Of a stretch of DNA of 64,000 bases, positions 33,976 through 41,486 are shown in pieces. The stretch spans positions 1-64,000 of the forward strand of contig NZ_VHIB01000001.1 in assembly GCF_008087345.1 (NCBI RefSeq). The letters run 5' to 3'. This DNA is from Nocardioides caldifontis (GTDB taxonomy: Bacteria > Actinomycetota > Actinomycetes > Propionibacteriales > Nocardioidaceae). Below the pieces are notes generated by a model, which worked only from the letters and a program-made list of their open reading frames with translations, had not been told where the DNA came from and made no database searches. The number at the start of each line of letters is the position of its first letter. Positions within the stretch are counted from its first letter, which is position 1. A program made the translations under genes and the position numbers.

Positions 33976-35499
33976 TCAGGCGCCGCTGATCCGGGCGTTG
34001 GTGTTGCTGCTGTCGCCGGACCCGGCGCCGGCGCCGACGGTCTCGCGTCGCACGCCGCGCTGACCCGAGTCGGTGAGCCGGGCCTCCTCCTCGGCGCGCG
34101 CCACCAGCTCCTCGCGGATCCGGTTCCACTCACCCGGCGGGGTGACGAGGTCGGCGGCGCCGTGCTCCAGCTTGCCGAGCGCGAGCCGGCCGAAGATCTG
34201 CTGCTCGGTCGCTGCGCGCTCGGACCGGTTGTTGCTGATGAACGTGACGAACCACTTCACCAGCGTCGCGAACCGGTTCTTGAACCCGGTCAGGTACACG
34301 AGGTGCACCCCGAGCCACATCAGCCAGGCGATGAAGCCGGTGAGCCGGATCTTGCCGATCAGCGCGACCGCGCTGAACCGGGAGATGGTCGCCATGCTGC
34401 CCTTGTCGAAGTACTTGAAGGGCTTCTGCGGCGGCCGGCCCTTGAGCCGGTTCTTGATCTCCTTCGCGGCGTACTTCCCCTGCTGGATCGCGACCTGGGC
34501 GACCCCGGGAAGGTTGTCGAGCGACATCATGTCGCCGATCACGAACACCTCGGGGTGGCCGGGGAGCGTGGTGTCGGGGTTGACCCCGATCCGGCCGGCG
34601 CGGTCGAGGGGGGCGCCGGTCTGCTCGGCGAGGATCTTGCCCAGCGGGCTCGCCTGGACGCCGGCGGCCCACACCTTCGCCACGGCATCGATGCGGGTCC
34701 GGGTGCCGTCCTTGGCCTGCACGACGAGGCCGCGCTCGTCGACGTCGACGACCATCTCGCCGAGCCGGACCTCCACGCCCCGCTTCTCGAGGGAGCGCTG
34801 GGTGGACGCCCCGAGCTTGGCGCCGAACGGCGGCAGCACCTGGGGGGCCGCGTCGACCAGGATCACCCGTGCCGCGTGGGTGTTGATCCGGCGGAAGTCC
34901 TTGCGCAGCGTGTTGTGGGCGAGCTCGGCGATCTGGCCCGCCATCTCGACACCGGTCGGGCCGGCGCCGACGACCACGAAGGTGAGCAGCCGCTCGACCT
35001 CCTCCTCGGTCTCGGCGAGCTCGGCGAGCTCGAAGGCCCCGAAGATCCGGCCGCGCAGCTCGAGGGCGTCGTCGATGGACTTCATGCCGGGGGCGAACTC
35101 GGAGAAGTGGTCGTTGCCGAAGTAGGACTGCCCGGCGCCGGCCGCCACGATGAGCGAGTCGTACGGCGTCACGGTGGTCCGGCCGAGCACGACCGAGGTG
35201 ACCAGCTTGTTCTCCAGGTCGATGTCGGTGACCTCGCCCAGCAGGACCTTGGCGTTCTTCTGGTCCGCGAAGATCTCACGGGTCGGAGGGGCGATCTCGC
35301 CCTGCGAGAGGATCCCGGTCGCGACCTGGTACAGCAGCGGTTGGAAGAGGTGGTGGCTGGTCTTCGCGATCAGCGTGACCTCGACGTCGGCGCGCTTCAG
35401 CTCCTTGGTGGCGAAGAGCCCGCCGAACCCGGAGCCGATCACGACGACCCGGTGCCTGCCTCCGGACCGCTCGTTCGTCGTCTGGCCTGTGGTCGTCAT
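33976..35499 (-). CDS. ndh: Type II NADH:quinone oxidoreductase (NDH-2)
   Basis: A 507-aa FAD protein. It oxidises NADH and reduces menaquinone at the membrane without pumping protons. The FAD fold is VVVIGSGFGGLFATKEL (~18-34); the NADH fold is LLTFVVVGAGPTGVEMAGQI (~160-180); the second FAD contact is HPEVFVIGDMMSL. The quinone-side motif GVAQVAIQQGKYAAK and a C-terminal membrane-associating hydrophobic region (LTGFIAWLMWLGVHLVYLTG) support NDH-2 over soluble reductases. ATG 35499 is chosen because MTTTGQTTNERSGG directly precedes the Rossmann strand; longer frames upstream are low-complexity. The 192-nt gap upstream (35500-35691) shows nothing I can name. Confidence 0.93.
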   Translation of the reverse strand: MTTTGQTTNERSGGRHRVVVIGSGFGGLFATKELKRADVEVTLIAKTSHHLFQPLLYQVATGILSQGEIAPPTREIFADQKNAKVLLGEVTDIDLENKLVTSVVLGRTTVTPYDSLIVAAGAGQSYFGNDHFSEFAPGMKSIDDALELRGRIFGAFELAELAETEEEVERLLTFVVVGAGPTGVEMAGQIAELAHNTLRKDFRRINTHAARVILVDAAPQVLPPFGAKLGASTQRSLEKRGVEVRLGEMVVDVDERGLVVQAKDGTRTRIDAVAKVWAAGVQASPLGKILAEQTGAPLDRAGRIGVNPDTTLPGHPEVFVIGDMMSLDNLPGVAQVAIQQGKYAAKEIKNRLKGRPPQKPFKYFDKGSMATISRFSAVALIGKIRLTGFIAWLMWLGVHLVYLTGFKNRFATLVKWFVTFISNNRSERAATEQQIFGRLALGKLEHGAADLVTPPGEWNRIREELVARAEEEARLTDSGQRGVRRETVGAGAGSGDSSNTNARISGA

Positions 35500-35691
35500 C
35501 GCGTCTCGTCCTCCTGCACCGCGGACGTCGTCCGCCTCATCCGTTGCAACACCCGACCGGGCTCCCGGATGCCCCGACCCCGGCATGGGGTCGCTCACAC
35601 GTCTCACGTTCCCCCATTCGGCGGGGGCTACGCGACCCCCTCGGGCGCTCCCCTTCACAGCAGCCGGCCCGCCCGGTGGGACGATGCCCGG

Positions 35692-36114
35692 ATGAGCCGC
35701 CCCGCACCGCGCCCGACGGTGGTGGCGGCCGTGGCCGTGGGCGGGGCGCTCGGCGCGCTGGCCCGCTGGGCGCTCGGGGAGGCGTTCGCGACGCCCGGCG
35801 GCTCCTTCCCGTGGGCCACGTTCGGCGTCAACGTGGTCGGCTCGGCGCTCCTCGCGCTGCTCCCGGCGGTCGCCGGTGTCCGCTCGCGTCCCGCCCTCGT
35901 CGCGCTGCTGGGACCGGGGGTGCTCGGCGGGTTCACCACCCTGTCGGCGTACTCGGAGGAGACCCGGGCGCTGCTGGCGGGCGGTCACCCCGGCGTGGCG
36001 CTCGCCTACGTCGTCGGGACGCTCCTGACCTGCCTCGCGGCGGTGGTGGTCGCCGACCGGCTCAGCACCGCCGGCGACCGGGCCCTGTTCGCCGCCGAGG
36101 AGGGCGAATCGTGA
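35692..36114 (+). CDS. crcB: Fluoride channel subunit CrcB/FluC (1)
   Basis: A 140-aa protein with four transmembrane helices. Family motifs are GGALGALARWALG (helix 1), FPWATFGVNVVGSALLALL (with the channel Asn), the TM3 break LGPGVLGGFTTLSAYSEE (GGFTT(F/L)S signature) and helix 4 VALAYVVGTLLTCLAAV. FluC channels export fluoride passively as dual-topology dimers. The second copy overlaps by 4 nt, so a heterodimer of two oppositely oriented subunits is likely. I find no fluoride riboswitch upstream. Confidence 0.93.
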   Translation: MSRPAPRPTVVAAVAVGGALGALARWALGEAFATPGGSFPWATFGVNVVGSALLALLPAVAGVRSRPALVALLGPGVLGGFTTLSAYSEETRALLAGGHPGVALAYVVGTLLTCLAAVVVADRLSTAGDRALFAAEEGES

Positions 36115-36437
36115 CGGTCCTGTGCGTCGTCGTCGGGGCCGCCCTCGGTGCGCCGCTGCGCTTCCTCGTGGCTCACTGGCTCGACGGTCGCACGCCGTGG
36201 GGAACCGCAGCGGTCAACGTCGTGGGGTCGGGGCTGCTCGGCCTCTTCGCGGCGCTGTCGCTCGACGACCGGGGCTGGGCGCTGCTCGGGGTCGGGTTCT
36301 GCGGCGGGCTCACCACCTTCTCGGCGTTCGCCGTGCAGGCGGTCGGGCTGGGGCCGCGGCGCGGGTCGGCGTACGTCGTCGGGACCGTGGTGCTCTCCCT
36401 CGCGGCGTGCGCCGTGGGGTTCGCGGCGGGGAGCTGA
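36111..36437 (+). CDS. crcB: Fluoride channel subunit CrcB/FluC (2)
   Basis: A 108-aa protein starting at GTG 36111, which overlaps the first crcB stop (GTGA). It has four short transmembrane helices with GAALGAPLRFLVAHWLDG, TPWGTAAVNVVGSGLLGLF and the filter motif GFCGGLTTFSAFAVQ. The shorter length relative to copy 1 (108 against 140) is within the family's range. Paired, non-identical fluC genes in one operon are known in Gram-positive bacteria and form obligate heterodimers. Its stop is 7 nt from the stop of the convergent zincin gene. Confidence 0.92.
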   Translation: MTVLCVVVGAALGAPLRFLVAHWLDGRTPWGTAAVNVVGSGLLGLFAALSLDDRGWALLGVGFCGGLTTFSAFAVQAVGLGPRRGSAYVVGTVVLSLAACAVGFAAGS

Positions 36438-36444
36438 GCCGACC

Positions 36445-36798
36445 TCAGGCGTAGCCGAGCTCGTGGAGCCGGTCGTCGTCGATCCCGAAGTGGTGCGCGA
36501 TCTCGTGGACCACGGTGATCCGCACCTCCTCGACGATCTCCTCCTCCGACTCGCACATGTCCAGCGTGGGGTTGCGGAAGATCGTGATCCGGTCCGGGAC
36601 CGTCATGACGTAGGTGCTGTCCCGCTCGGTCAGCGGGATCCCGTCGTAGATCCCGAGCAGGTCGGGGTCGTCCGGCGGCGGGTCGTCCTCGACGAGCACC
36701 ACGCAGTTGTCGATCAGCCGGGCCAGCTCCACCGGCACCGTGTCGAGCGCCTCGGAGACGAGCTCCTCGAACCTCTCCCGGCTCATCTCGATCGGCAC
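36445..36798 (-). CDS. Minimal zincin-fold metallopeptidase family protein (DUF1025)
   Basis: A 117-aa protein with the HExxH zinc motif VVHEIAHHFGIDDDRLHELG (~97-116), characteristic of the small predicted zincin family common in actinobacteria. The N-terminal half is EMSRERFEELVSEALDTVP and the middle strand ITIFRNPTLDMCES. The third zinc ligand would be the His in RLHELGY. Proteolytic activity has not been established for most members. Same strand as the transketolase genes, starting 12 nt after their end, so possibly the last gene of that transcript. Confidence 0.9.
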   Translation of the reverse strand: MPIEMSRERFEELVSEALDTVPVELARLIDNCVVLVEDDPPPDDPDLLGIYDGIPLTERDSTYVMTVPDRITIFRNPTLDMCESEEEIVEEVRITVVHEIAHHFGIDDDRLHELGYA

Positions 36799-36810
36799 AC
36801 CACCATCCTG

Positions 36811-37701
36811 TCAGGCGGGCAGGAACCAGCCGACCTCCCGCCGGATCCCCTCGGCGTCCAGCCCGTGGTGGCGGACGTGGTCGGCCGGCGTCCCGTAGCG
36901 GCGCAGCTCGCCCCGGCCCACCCCGAGCGCCAGCAGCCGGTGCGGCACGTCGACGAGCGCGTCGGCCACGACCCGGCTCGACGTGCCCGCCAGCCACGGT
37001 TCGACGAGCACCACGTCCGCCCGGTCCCCGACGTGCGCCCGGAGCCCTGCCGCGTCGAACGGGCGCACGGTGGTCGAGTGCAGGACGGTGACGTCGAGCC
37101 CCTGCGTGGCTTCCAGCACCGCGTCGAGCCCCGGCCCGAGCACCACGACGACACCCCCGCTCCCCCGTCGTACGGCGGTGAGGCGACCGGGTCGGGTGGT
37201 GACCGGGGTGCGGTCGACCTGCTCGGTGACCCGGACGTAGTGGAGCCCGTCCGACGCGACGGCCCGGCGGAGCGCGGCCTCCACGCCGTCGGCGGTGGCC
37301 GGTGCCTCGATGTGCGCGTCGAGGGTGTCCATCAGGGCCACGTCGCCCGGGGACTGGTGGGTCCGCCCGGCCCCGGCCATGTCGAAGGAGCCGCCGGAGC
37401 CGACCAGCACCCCGCCGACCCCCTGGTGGGCGAAGTCGAGCTTCACCTGCTCGAACGCGCGCTCGACGAGGAACGGGCCGAAGGTGTGCACGACCGGCCG
37501 CATCCCGGCGAGCGCCATCCCGGCGCCGACGCTGACCAACAGCTGCTCGCGGATCCCGACGTTGACGACCCGGCCGGGGTGGCGGCGCTCGGCGTCGGGG
37601 AAGTACTGCCGCGAGATCTCCGCGAGGACGACGGCGACCCGGGGGTCCTCGTCGAGGAGCGCGTTGGTGGTGCGGGCGAAGGCACCGCGGGGGCTGCTCA
37701 T
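36811..37701 (-). CDS. Transketolase C-terminal-half protein (split transketolase, subunit 2)
   Basis: A 296-aa protein containing the transketolase PYR domain and C-terminal domain. Typical features are PGRVVNVGIREQLLVSVGAG (with the cofactor-activating Glu), LDFAHQGVGGVLVGSGGSFD and the C-terminal domain from ~180 (GGVVVVLGPGLDAVLEATQG). It pairs with the upstream N-terminal-half gene, with a 4-nt ATGA overlap, to rebuild a complete ThDP transketolase or transketolase-like C2-transfer enzyme. Split forms occur in many bacteria; the exact sugar substrates cannot be read from sequence. Expression is probably governed by the SoxR box at 38407-38422. Confidence 0.9.
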   Translation of the reverse strand: MSSPRGAFARTTNALLDEDPRVAVVLAEISRQYFPDAERRHPGRVVNVGIREQLLVSVGAGMALAGMRPVVHTFGPFLVERAFEQVKLDFAHQGVGGVLVGSGGSFDMAGAGRTHQSPGDVALMDTLDAHIEAPATADGVEAALRRAVASDGLHYVRVTEQVDRTPVTTRPGRLTAVRRGSGGVVVVLGPGLDAVLEATQGLDVTVLHSTTVRPFDAAGLRAHVGDRADVVLVEPWLAGTSSRVVADALVDVPHRLLALGVGRGELRRYGTPADHVRHHGLDAEGIRREVGWFLPA

Positions 37702-38390
37702 CGCATCTTCCTCTCCACGACGGCGACCACGACGTCCGGCCGGCCCGGGCGCCGTCGCAGCGCGGCCTCCAGCCGGTCGTGGTCGCGGCCGTCCACGGCG
37801 GCGGTGGCCCACCCCTCGACGGCGAACCGCTCGGGGATCGGCACCGGGTAGGAGGTCGACTCGTTGTCGACGACGACCACCGTGAGGTTGTCGAGCCCGA
37901 GGGCGGCGGCGACCGTGATCGCCTCCGCGTTGGAGCCCTCGTCCAGCTCGGCGTCACCGACCAGCACGACGACGCGCGACCCGATCCGTCGGGCGCGCAG
38001 CCCGGCGGCCAGCCCGACGGCGAGCGGGAGACCGTGGCCCAGCGAGCCGGACGAGATCTCCACGCCCGGCACCAGCAGCCGGTCGGGGTGGTAGCCGAGC
38101 GGGCTGTCGAACGCCGTCCACCGCGGCAGCCACTCGGCCGGGATGAACCCCTTCGCGGCGAGCACCGCGTAGTAGGCCATCGGCCCGTGGCCCTTGCTCA
38201 GCAGGAACCGGTCGCGGGTGGGGTCGTCGAGGCGGTCGGGCGAGACGTCGAGGACGCGGTCGTAGAGCGTCCAGAGCACGTCGACCGTCGACTCCGAGGC
38301 CGCGGCGTGCTTCTCGTCGCCGGTCATGGTGGTGATCAGGTCGAGCACGTGCCCGTAGGTGCCCGTGGCGTCTCTCGTCGTCGTTGTCAT
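37698..38390 (-). CDS. Transketolase N-terminal-half protein (split transketolase, subunit 1)
   Basis: A 230-aa protein carrying the ThDP pyrophosphate-binding domain. LLSKGHGPMAYYAVLAAKG and LGHGLPLAVGLAAGLRA match transketolase; the Mg/ThDP motif is LVGDAELDEGSNAEAI, ending in VVVVDN. ATG 38390 starts 16 nt beyond the SoxR box. With a normal promoter around that box the transcript would start at or very near the ATG, so the mRNA may be leaderless. A transketolase pair under a redox-sensing regulator would let redox-active compounds redirect pentose phosphate flux; this is inference. Confidence 0.9.
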   Translation of the reverse strand: MTTTTRDATGTYGHVLDLITTMTGDEKHAAASESTVDVLWTLYDRVLDVSPDRLDDPTRDRFLLSKGHGPMAYYAVLAAKGFIPAEWLPRWTAFDSPLGYHPDRLLVPGVEISSGSLGHGLPLAVGLAAGLRARRIGSRVVVLVGDAELDEGSNAEAITVAAALGLDNLTVVVVDNESTSYPVPIPERFAVEGWATAAVDGRDHDRLEAALRRRPGRPDVVVAVVERKMR

Positions 38391-38406
38391 GGCACCATGG
38401 GACAAG

Positions 38407-38422
38407 TTCAAGTTCACTTGAA
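38407..38422. promoter_or_regulatory. SoxR box between the split transketolase genes and soxR
   Basis: TTCAAGTTCACTTGAA: perfect 7-bp arms (TTCAAGT/ACTTGAA) around a TC centre. The core CAAGTT..ACTTG resembles the E. coli soxS operator (CTCAAGTTAACTTGAG). It lies in the 39-nt gap between the divergent start codons (38390 and 38430), so SoxR bound here could act on both directions. MerR-family regulators act from a site between -35 and -10. Confidence 0.8.
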
Positions 38423-38429
38423 GTCAAGG

Positions 38430-38873
38430 ATGGTGGGTGACGTGCTCACGATCGGTCAGCTCGCTGAGCGGTCCGGGATCTCCACGTCGGCGATCCGGTT
38501 CTACGAGTCCAAGGGGCTCGTGTCGTCGGTCCGGACGGCCGGCAACCAGCGCCGCTACGAGAAGGCGACGCTGCGACGGCTCGGGTTCATCCGGGCCGCC
38601 CAGCGGGTCGGGCTGAGCCTCGAGGAGATCACCGCCGCGCTGAGCACCCTCCCGGCAGGGCGCACCCCGACCAAGCGCGACTGGCACCGGCTCAGCCGGA
38701 GCTGGCGGACGCGGCTCGACGAGCAGATCGAGCGGCTCCAGCTCCTCCGCGACGAGCTCGACGGCTGCATCGGCTGCGGCTGCCTCAGCCTCCAGTCGTG
38801 CCGGCTCCGCAACCCGGGCGACGTCCTGGCGGCCCGCGGGCCGGGCGCGGTCCGCCTCGAACCGGAGGGCTGA
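38430..38873 (+). CDS. soxR: Redox-sensitive MerR-family regulator SoxR
   Basis: A 147-aa protein (143 if translation begins at GTG 38442). The MerR winged HTH starts at LTIGQLAERSGISTSAIRFY and continues YESKGLVSSVRTAGNQRRYE. The dimerisation helix ends in the [2Fe-2S] motif CIGCGCLSLQSC followed by RLRNPGD, which is diagnostic of SoxR. Oxidation of the cluster by redox-cycling compounds activates SoxR-dependent promoters. The matching operator lies immediately upstream and is shared with the transketolase pair. GTG 38442 would be preferred if the mRNA is leaderless. The stop codon overlaps the -35 region of the tRNA-Glu promoter. Confidence 0.95.
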   Translation: MVGDVLTIGQLAERSGISTSAIRFYESKGLVSSVRTAGNQRRYEKATLRRLGFIRAAQRVGLSLEEITAALSTLPAGRTPTKRDWHRLSRSWRTRLDEQIERLQLLRDELDGCIGCGCLSLQSCRLRNPGDVLAARGPGAVRLEPEG

Positions 38874-38928
38874 CGGCCGCCGGGGTGCTCTACGATGTCC
38901 GGGTCCGCCCGCCGGTCGGTGTGGACGG

Positions 38929-39001
38929 GCCCCCATCGTCTAGCGGCCTAGGACCCCGCCCTTTCACGGCGGTAGCACGGGTTCGAATCCCGTTGGGGGT
39001 G
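38929..39001 (+). tRNA. tRNA-Glu (UUC anticodon)
   Basis: A 73-nt cloverleaf without encoded CCA. Acceptor stem GCCCCCA with TGGGGGT (G1-U72 wobble); anticodon stem CCGCC/GGCGG around loop CTTTCAC, giving anticodon TTC; T-arm ACGGG-TTCGAAT-CCCGT; discriminator G. A -10-like TACGAT at 38891-38896 and a GCTGAC at 38869-38874 form a plausible promoter overlapping the soxR stop. The 12 bases at its 3' end are repeated at 39005-39016. Confidence 0.95.
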
Positions 39002-39054
39002 CAGCGTTGGGGGTGCCCCAGGTCGCCGCCTGGTCCGGGCAGCTGCCCCCCGTC

Positions 39055-39330
39055 GAGCCGCCCCTCGTGGCGCGCGTCGGTGGCCTCGAACCGCCCCTTG
39101 TGGCGCGTGCGGGACGTGTTGAACCGCCCCTCGTGGCGCGTGCAGGGCCTCGAAGGCCACCCGAACATGCAACTCGACTCCGTGGGCCCATCTCAGGCTG
39201 ATTTTCGCGGAAGCTGCCCGTCCGACCGGCCCTGCACCGGCGTACTCGCCCCTGATGCCCACCGGCAACTCGGTCGGCCGCGCCACACCGGGCGGCTCGA
39301 TCTCACGCGCGCCAGAAGGGGCGGCTCAAC
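39055..39330. repeat. 33-bp-period GCCGCCCCTCGTGGCGCG array with an inverted copy, tRNA-Glu to secreted protein junction
   Basis: Three direct copies of the core (GAGCCGCCCCTCGTGGCGCG, then variants beginning GAACCG) start at 39055, 39088 and 39121, exactly 33 bp apart. One inverted, diverged copy (GCGCGCCAGAAGGGGCGGCT) lies at about 39308-39327. The spacer contains a loose dyad (GTGGGC at 39182, GATGCCCAC at 39254). The 350-nt gap 39002-39351 holds only this element and the duplicated tRNA end; no gene is visible. It lies between converging transcription units. Confidence 0.85.
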
Positions 39331-39351
39331 ACCCAGGACACACGCCTCGGG

Positions 39352-39942
39352 CTAGCCGACCCGGATCGGGCCGGACCAGTCGCGAGCCACCCACCGGTCG
39401 GTGCCGGCGACGTCGACGTACGACCGGGAGAAGTCGCCCTTGACCGCGACGCCGTACGCCTTGGCCCGGACCCAACGCGGGGTGCCGATGCACGAGCGAG
39501 GCACGGTCAGGGTGACGGCGTCAGCGGCGTGGTCGACGGTGTGCGCGAGGCCGCGGCACCTGACCCCGCCCCGCCCCTGGTGCACGCGCCCCAGGTCAGC
39601 CGAGCCGCGGGCGTTGCTGGACTCGGCGTTCCAGCTCACCTGGAAGGTGCGGCCGAGCGAGGTCCGGAGCCGGACGATCCCCAGCCGCCAGTCGGTGCCG
39701 CGCCGGAGGTCGTCGTAGACCAGCGTCGCGTGGACCACGCGCGGCCGGTGGGCCACCCGGACCCGGAGCAGGTCGGCGTTCGCACGGCTGCCGTGCAGCC
39801 GGACGCTGTCCGGCCCGACGGTGACCCCGACGTCGCCGGCGCTGTCGCGGATCGTGAGGGTCGCCGCGCTCGCGGCGGGGGCGGCCAGGGCGCCGGTGGC
39901 GAGGACGGCCGCGCAGACGGCGCGCGTGAGCCAGCTCTTCAT
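39352..39942 (-). CDS. Secreted hypothetical protein
   Basis: A 196-aa protein with a clear signal peptide (MKSWLTRAVCAAVLATGALA, cleavage near ASA at 26). The mature part is beta-rich: LTIRDSAGDV at its start, repeated strand patterns (LLRVRVAHRPRVVHATLVYD, GIVRLRTSLGRTFQVSWNAE), two cysteines (VRCRG and RSCIG) that could form a disulfide, and ending GTDRWVARDWSGPIRVG. I do not recognise a family; it may be a beta-sandwich wall-associated or exported protein. ATG 39942 is preceded by GGAGGAACCCC. It stands alone. Confidence 0.8.
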   Translation of the reverse strand: MKSWLTRAVCAAVLATGALAAPAASAATLTIRDSAGDVGVTVGPDSVRLHGSRANADLLRVRVAHRPRVVHATLVYDDLRRGTDWRLGIVRLRTSLGRTFQVSWNAESSNARGSADLGRVHQGRGGVRCRGLAHTVDHAADAVTLTVPRSCIGTPRWVRAKAYGVAVKGDFSRSYVDVAGTDRWVARDWSGPIRVG

Positions 39943-40072
39943 GGGGTTCCTCCGGGTGCGGGGCGCCGCGCTCGAGCGGCAGGGCAACGTACCTCTTCGG
40001 TGTCCGATCTGTCCCTCGAACGGCGCGGCGAGCGGCCCACCGGGACCGTGAGCAACCCCTCGCCGGGCTCGA

Positions 40073-40102
40073 TTCGGACGAACGCCGGACAACTGTTAGA
40101 GT
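40073..40102 (+). promoter_or_regulatory. Promoter of tRNA-Asp
   Basis: TTCGGA (40073-40078), an 18-nt spacer and TAGAGT (40097-40102), about 39 nt before the mature tRNA 5' end. The same TAGAGT hexamer occurs at 40302-40307, 13 nt before tRNA-Phe, so the two tRNAs have separate promoters. Confidence 0.5.
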
Positions 40103-40140
40103 TGCCCGTCGCAGGTGCTCCTCGCGAGCGCCGCAGTCCT

Positions 40141-40217
40141 GGCCCCGTAGCGCAGTTGGTTAGCGCGCCGCCCTGTCACGGCGGAGGCCGCGGGTTCGAG
40201 TCCCGTCGGGGTCGCCA
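40141..40217 (+). tRNA. tRNA-Asp (GUC anticodon)
   Basis: 77 nt including an encoded CCA (40215-40217). Acceptor GGCCCCG with CGGGGTC; anticodon stem CCGCC/GGCGG with loop CTGTCAC, anticodon GTC; T-arm GCGGG-TTCGAGT-CCCGT. A strong terminator follows 3 nt later. Confidence 0.96.
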
Positions 40218-40220
40218 GTG

Positions 40221-40245
40221 CGCCCCGGACCTCAGGTCCGGGGCG
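40221..40245 (+). terminator. Hairpin terminator after tRNA-Asp
   Basis: CGCCCCGGACCT (40221-40232) is perfectly complementary to AGGTCCGGGGCG (40234-40245); in practice an 11-bp stem with a 3-nt loop. No long T tract follows, as is common in high-GC actinobacteria. Confidence 0.75.
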
Positions 40246-40319
40246 TCGGTGTTCCGGAGCCCTTCCCTACCTCCGCGTCCTGCGACGCGGGCGGTGTCGG
40301 GTAGAGTTCCGGTCGGCCC

Positions 40320-40393
40320 GGCCAGGTAGCTCAGTTGGTACGAGCGACCGACTGAAAATCGGTAGGTCGGCGGTTCGACCCCGCCCCTGGCCA
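40320..40393 (+). tRNA. tRNA-Phe (GAA anticodon)
   Basis: 74 nt without encoded CCA. Acceptor GGCCAGG with CCTGGCC, discriminator A; anticodon stem ACCGA/TCGGT around loop CTGAAAA, anticodon GAA; T-arm GCGGTTCGACCCCGC. It completes a Glu-Asp-Phe tRNA group in the same order as in other actinobacteria. Confidence 0.95.
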
Positions 40394-40402
40394 CGGCAAC
40401 GG

Positions 40403-40431
40403 AGGGGCTCCTGACCTGGTCGGGGGCCCCT
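40403..40431 (+). terminator. Probable terminator after tRNA-Phe
   Basis: AGGGGC near 40403 pairs with GCCCCT ending at 40431, extended imperfectly by TCC/GGG, with a loop of about 10 nt. It is 10 nt after the tRNA end. Confidence 0.5.
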
Positions 40432-40463
40432 TCGTCGTACCTCCGGCGCATACTGTCGACCCC

Positions 40464-41486
40464 ATGAGCGTCCCCCGGTGGCTCCTCCGCGCCGAGCAAG
40501 CCTGGGACGCGGCGCGGCTGCGGCGGCGGGCGTCGCGGGTGCCCGAGCACTTCCGGATCGTGGCGTACGGCGGTCACGGCAGCGACGGCCAGGTGGTGGT
40601 CCGCGGCCGTGTGGTCGACGACCCGCCGCCCTCCTCCGCCGTCGAGGGTGAGGGAGTCGGCGCGGCCGTCCGCCGCTCCGTGCGGAGCTTCGTCACCGAC
40701 GAGCTCCCCGGGGTGCCGCTCCGGGTCTCCGTCGCCGGCACGGAGGTGGAGGCGGTGACCGACGCGGAGGGGTACTTCGTCGTCCGGCTCGCGCCGCCGG
40801 CCGTGCGACCGCCCTGGTCGCAGGGGACGGTGGAGCTGGCCGGGGAGTACCGCGGGCTGACCGCGCCGCACACCACCACGTTCGACGTGCGCGTCCCGGG
40901 CCCCGACGCCGCTTTCGGCGTCATCTCCGACATCGACGACACGATCCTGCAGACCGGCGTCCAGCGGGCCGGCCGGATGGTCCTCCAGACGCTCACCGGC
41001 TCCGCCCTCACGCGGGTGCCGTTCGAGGGCGCGGCCGAGCTCTACACCGACCTCGCGCACGGCGGGCGGAACCCGTTCTTCTACGTCTCCTCCAGCCCGT
41101 GGAACCTGCACGCGTTCATCGAGGCGTTCCTCCGGCACCGGGGGTTCCCGCTCGGCCCGGTGCTGCTGCGGGACCTCCTCGGCGCCGCGAAGGGCCGGGA
41201 GGAGAAGCACGACCGGATCCGCGAGGTCCTCGCGCTCCACCCCGGGCTCCGGTTCGTGCTCATCGGCGACTCCGGCGAGAAGGACCCCGCGGTCTACGCC
41301 GACATCGTGCGCGAGCACCCCGGCCGGATCCTCGCCGTCTACATCCGCGAGGTGCGGCTCGACCCGGGCGACGGCCGCGTCGAGAAGATCTCGAGCGCCT
41401 GGGGCCACGAGACGCCGTTCGTGCTGGCGGCCGACAGCGACGCCGTACGGCACCACGCCACCGGGCTCGGGCTCATCCGGGGGTGA
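40464..41486 (+). CDS. App1-family (DUF2183) phosphatase domain protein
   Basis: A 340-aa protein. The C-terminal catalytic domain has the HAD-like signature GVISDIDDTILQTG (~155-168) with nucleophile Asp, FFYVSSSPWNLHAFIEAFL, and RFVLIGDSGEKDPAVYADIV, as in the yeast App1 phosphatidate phosphatase catalytic domain. The N-terminal ~140 residues are beta-rich (GQVVVRGRVVDDPP, GVPLRVSVAGTEVEAVTDAE), a typical accessory domain of bacterial members. It may dephosphorylate a phospholipid or related phosphate; the substrate is unproven. Its stop overlaps the 3' end of the convergent nitronate monooxygenase gene by 14 nt. Confidence 0.9.
   Translation: MSVPRWLLRAEQAWDAARLRRRASRVPEHFRIVAYGGHGSDGQVVVRGRVVDDPPPSSAVEGEGVGAAVRRSVRSFVTDELPGVPLRVSVAGTEVEAVTDAEGYFVVRLAPPAVRPPWSQGTVELAGEYRGLTAPHTTTFDVRVPGPDAAFGVISDIDDTILQTGVQRAGRMVLQTLTGSALTRVPFEGAAELYTDLAHGGRNPFFYVSSSPWNLHAFIEAFLRHRGFPLGPVLLRDLLGAAKGREEKHDRIREVLALHPGLRFVLIGDSGEKDPAVYADIVREHPGRILAVYIREVRLDPGDGRVEKISSAWGHETPFVLAADSDAVRHHATGLGLIRG

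Noticed and set aside
35500-35691. Fluoride riboswitch before the crcB pair
   Set aside because: I could not identify the conserved pseudoknot sequence of the crcB motif in this gap.
38929-40393. Integrated element between the tRNA genes
   Set aside because: No integrase, phage or mobility gene lies near the tRNAs; the region holds only one secreted protein gene and a repeat array.
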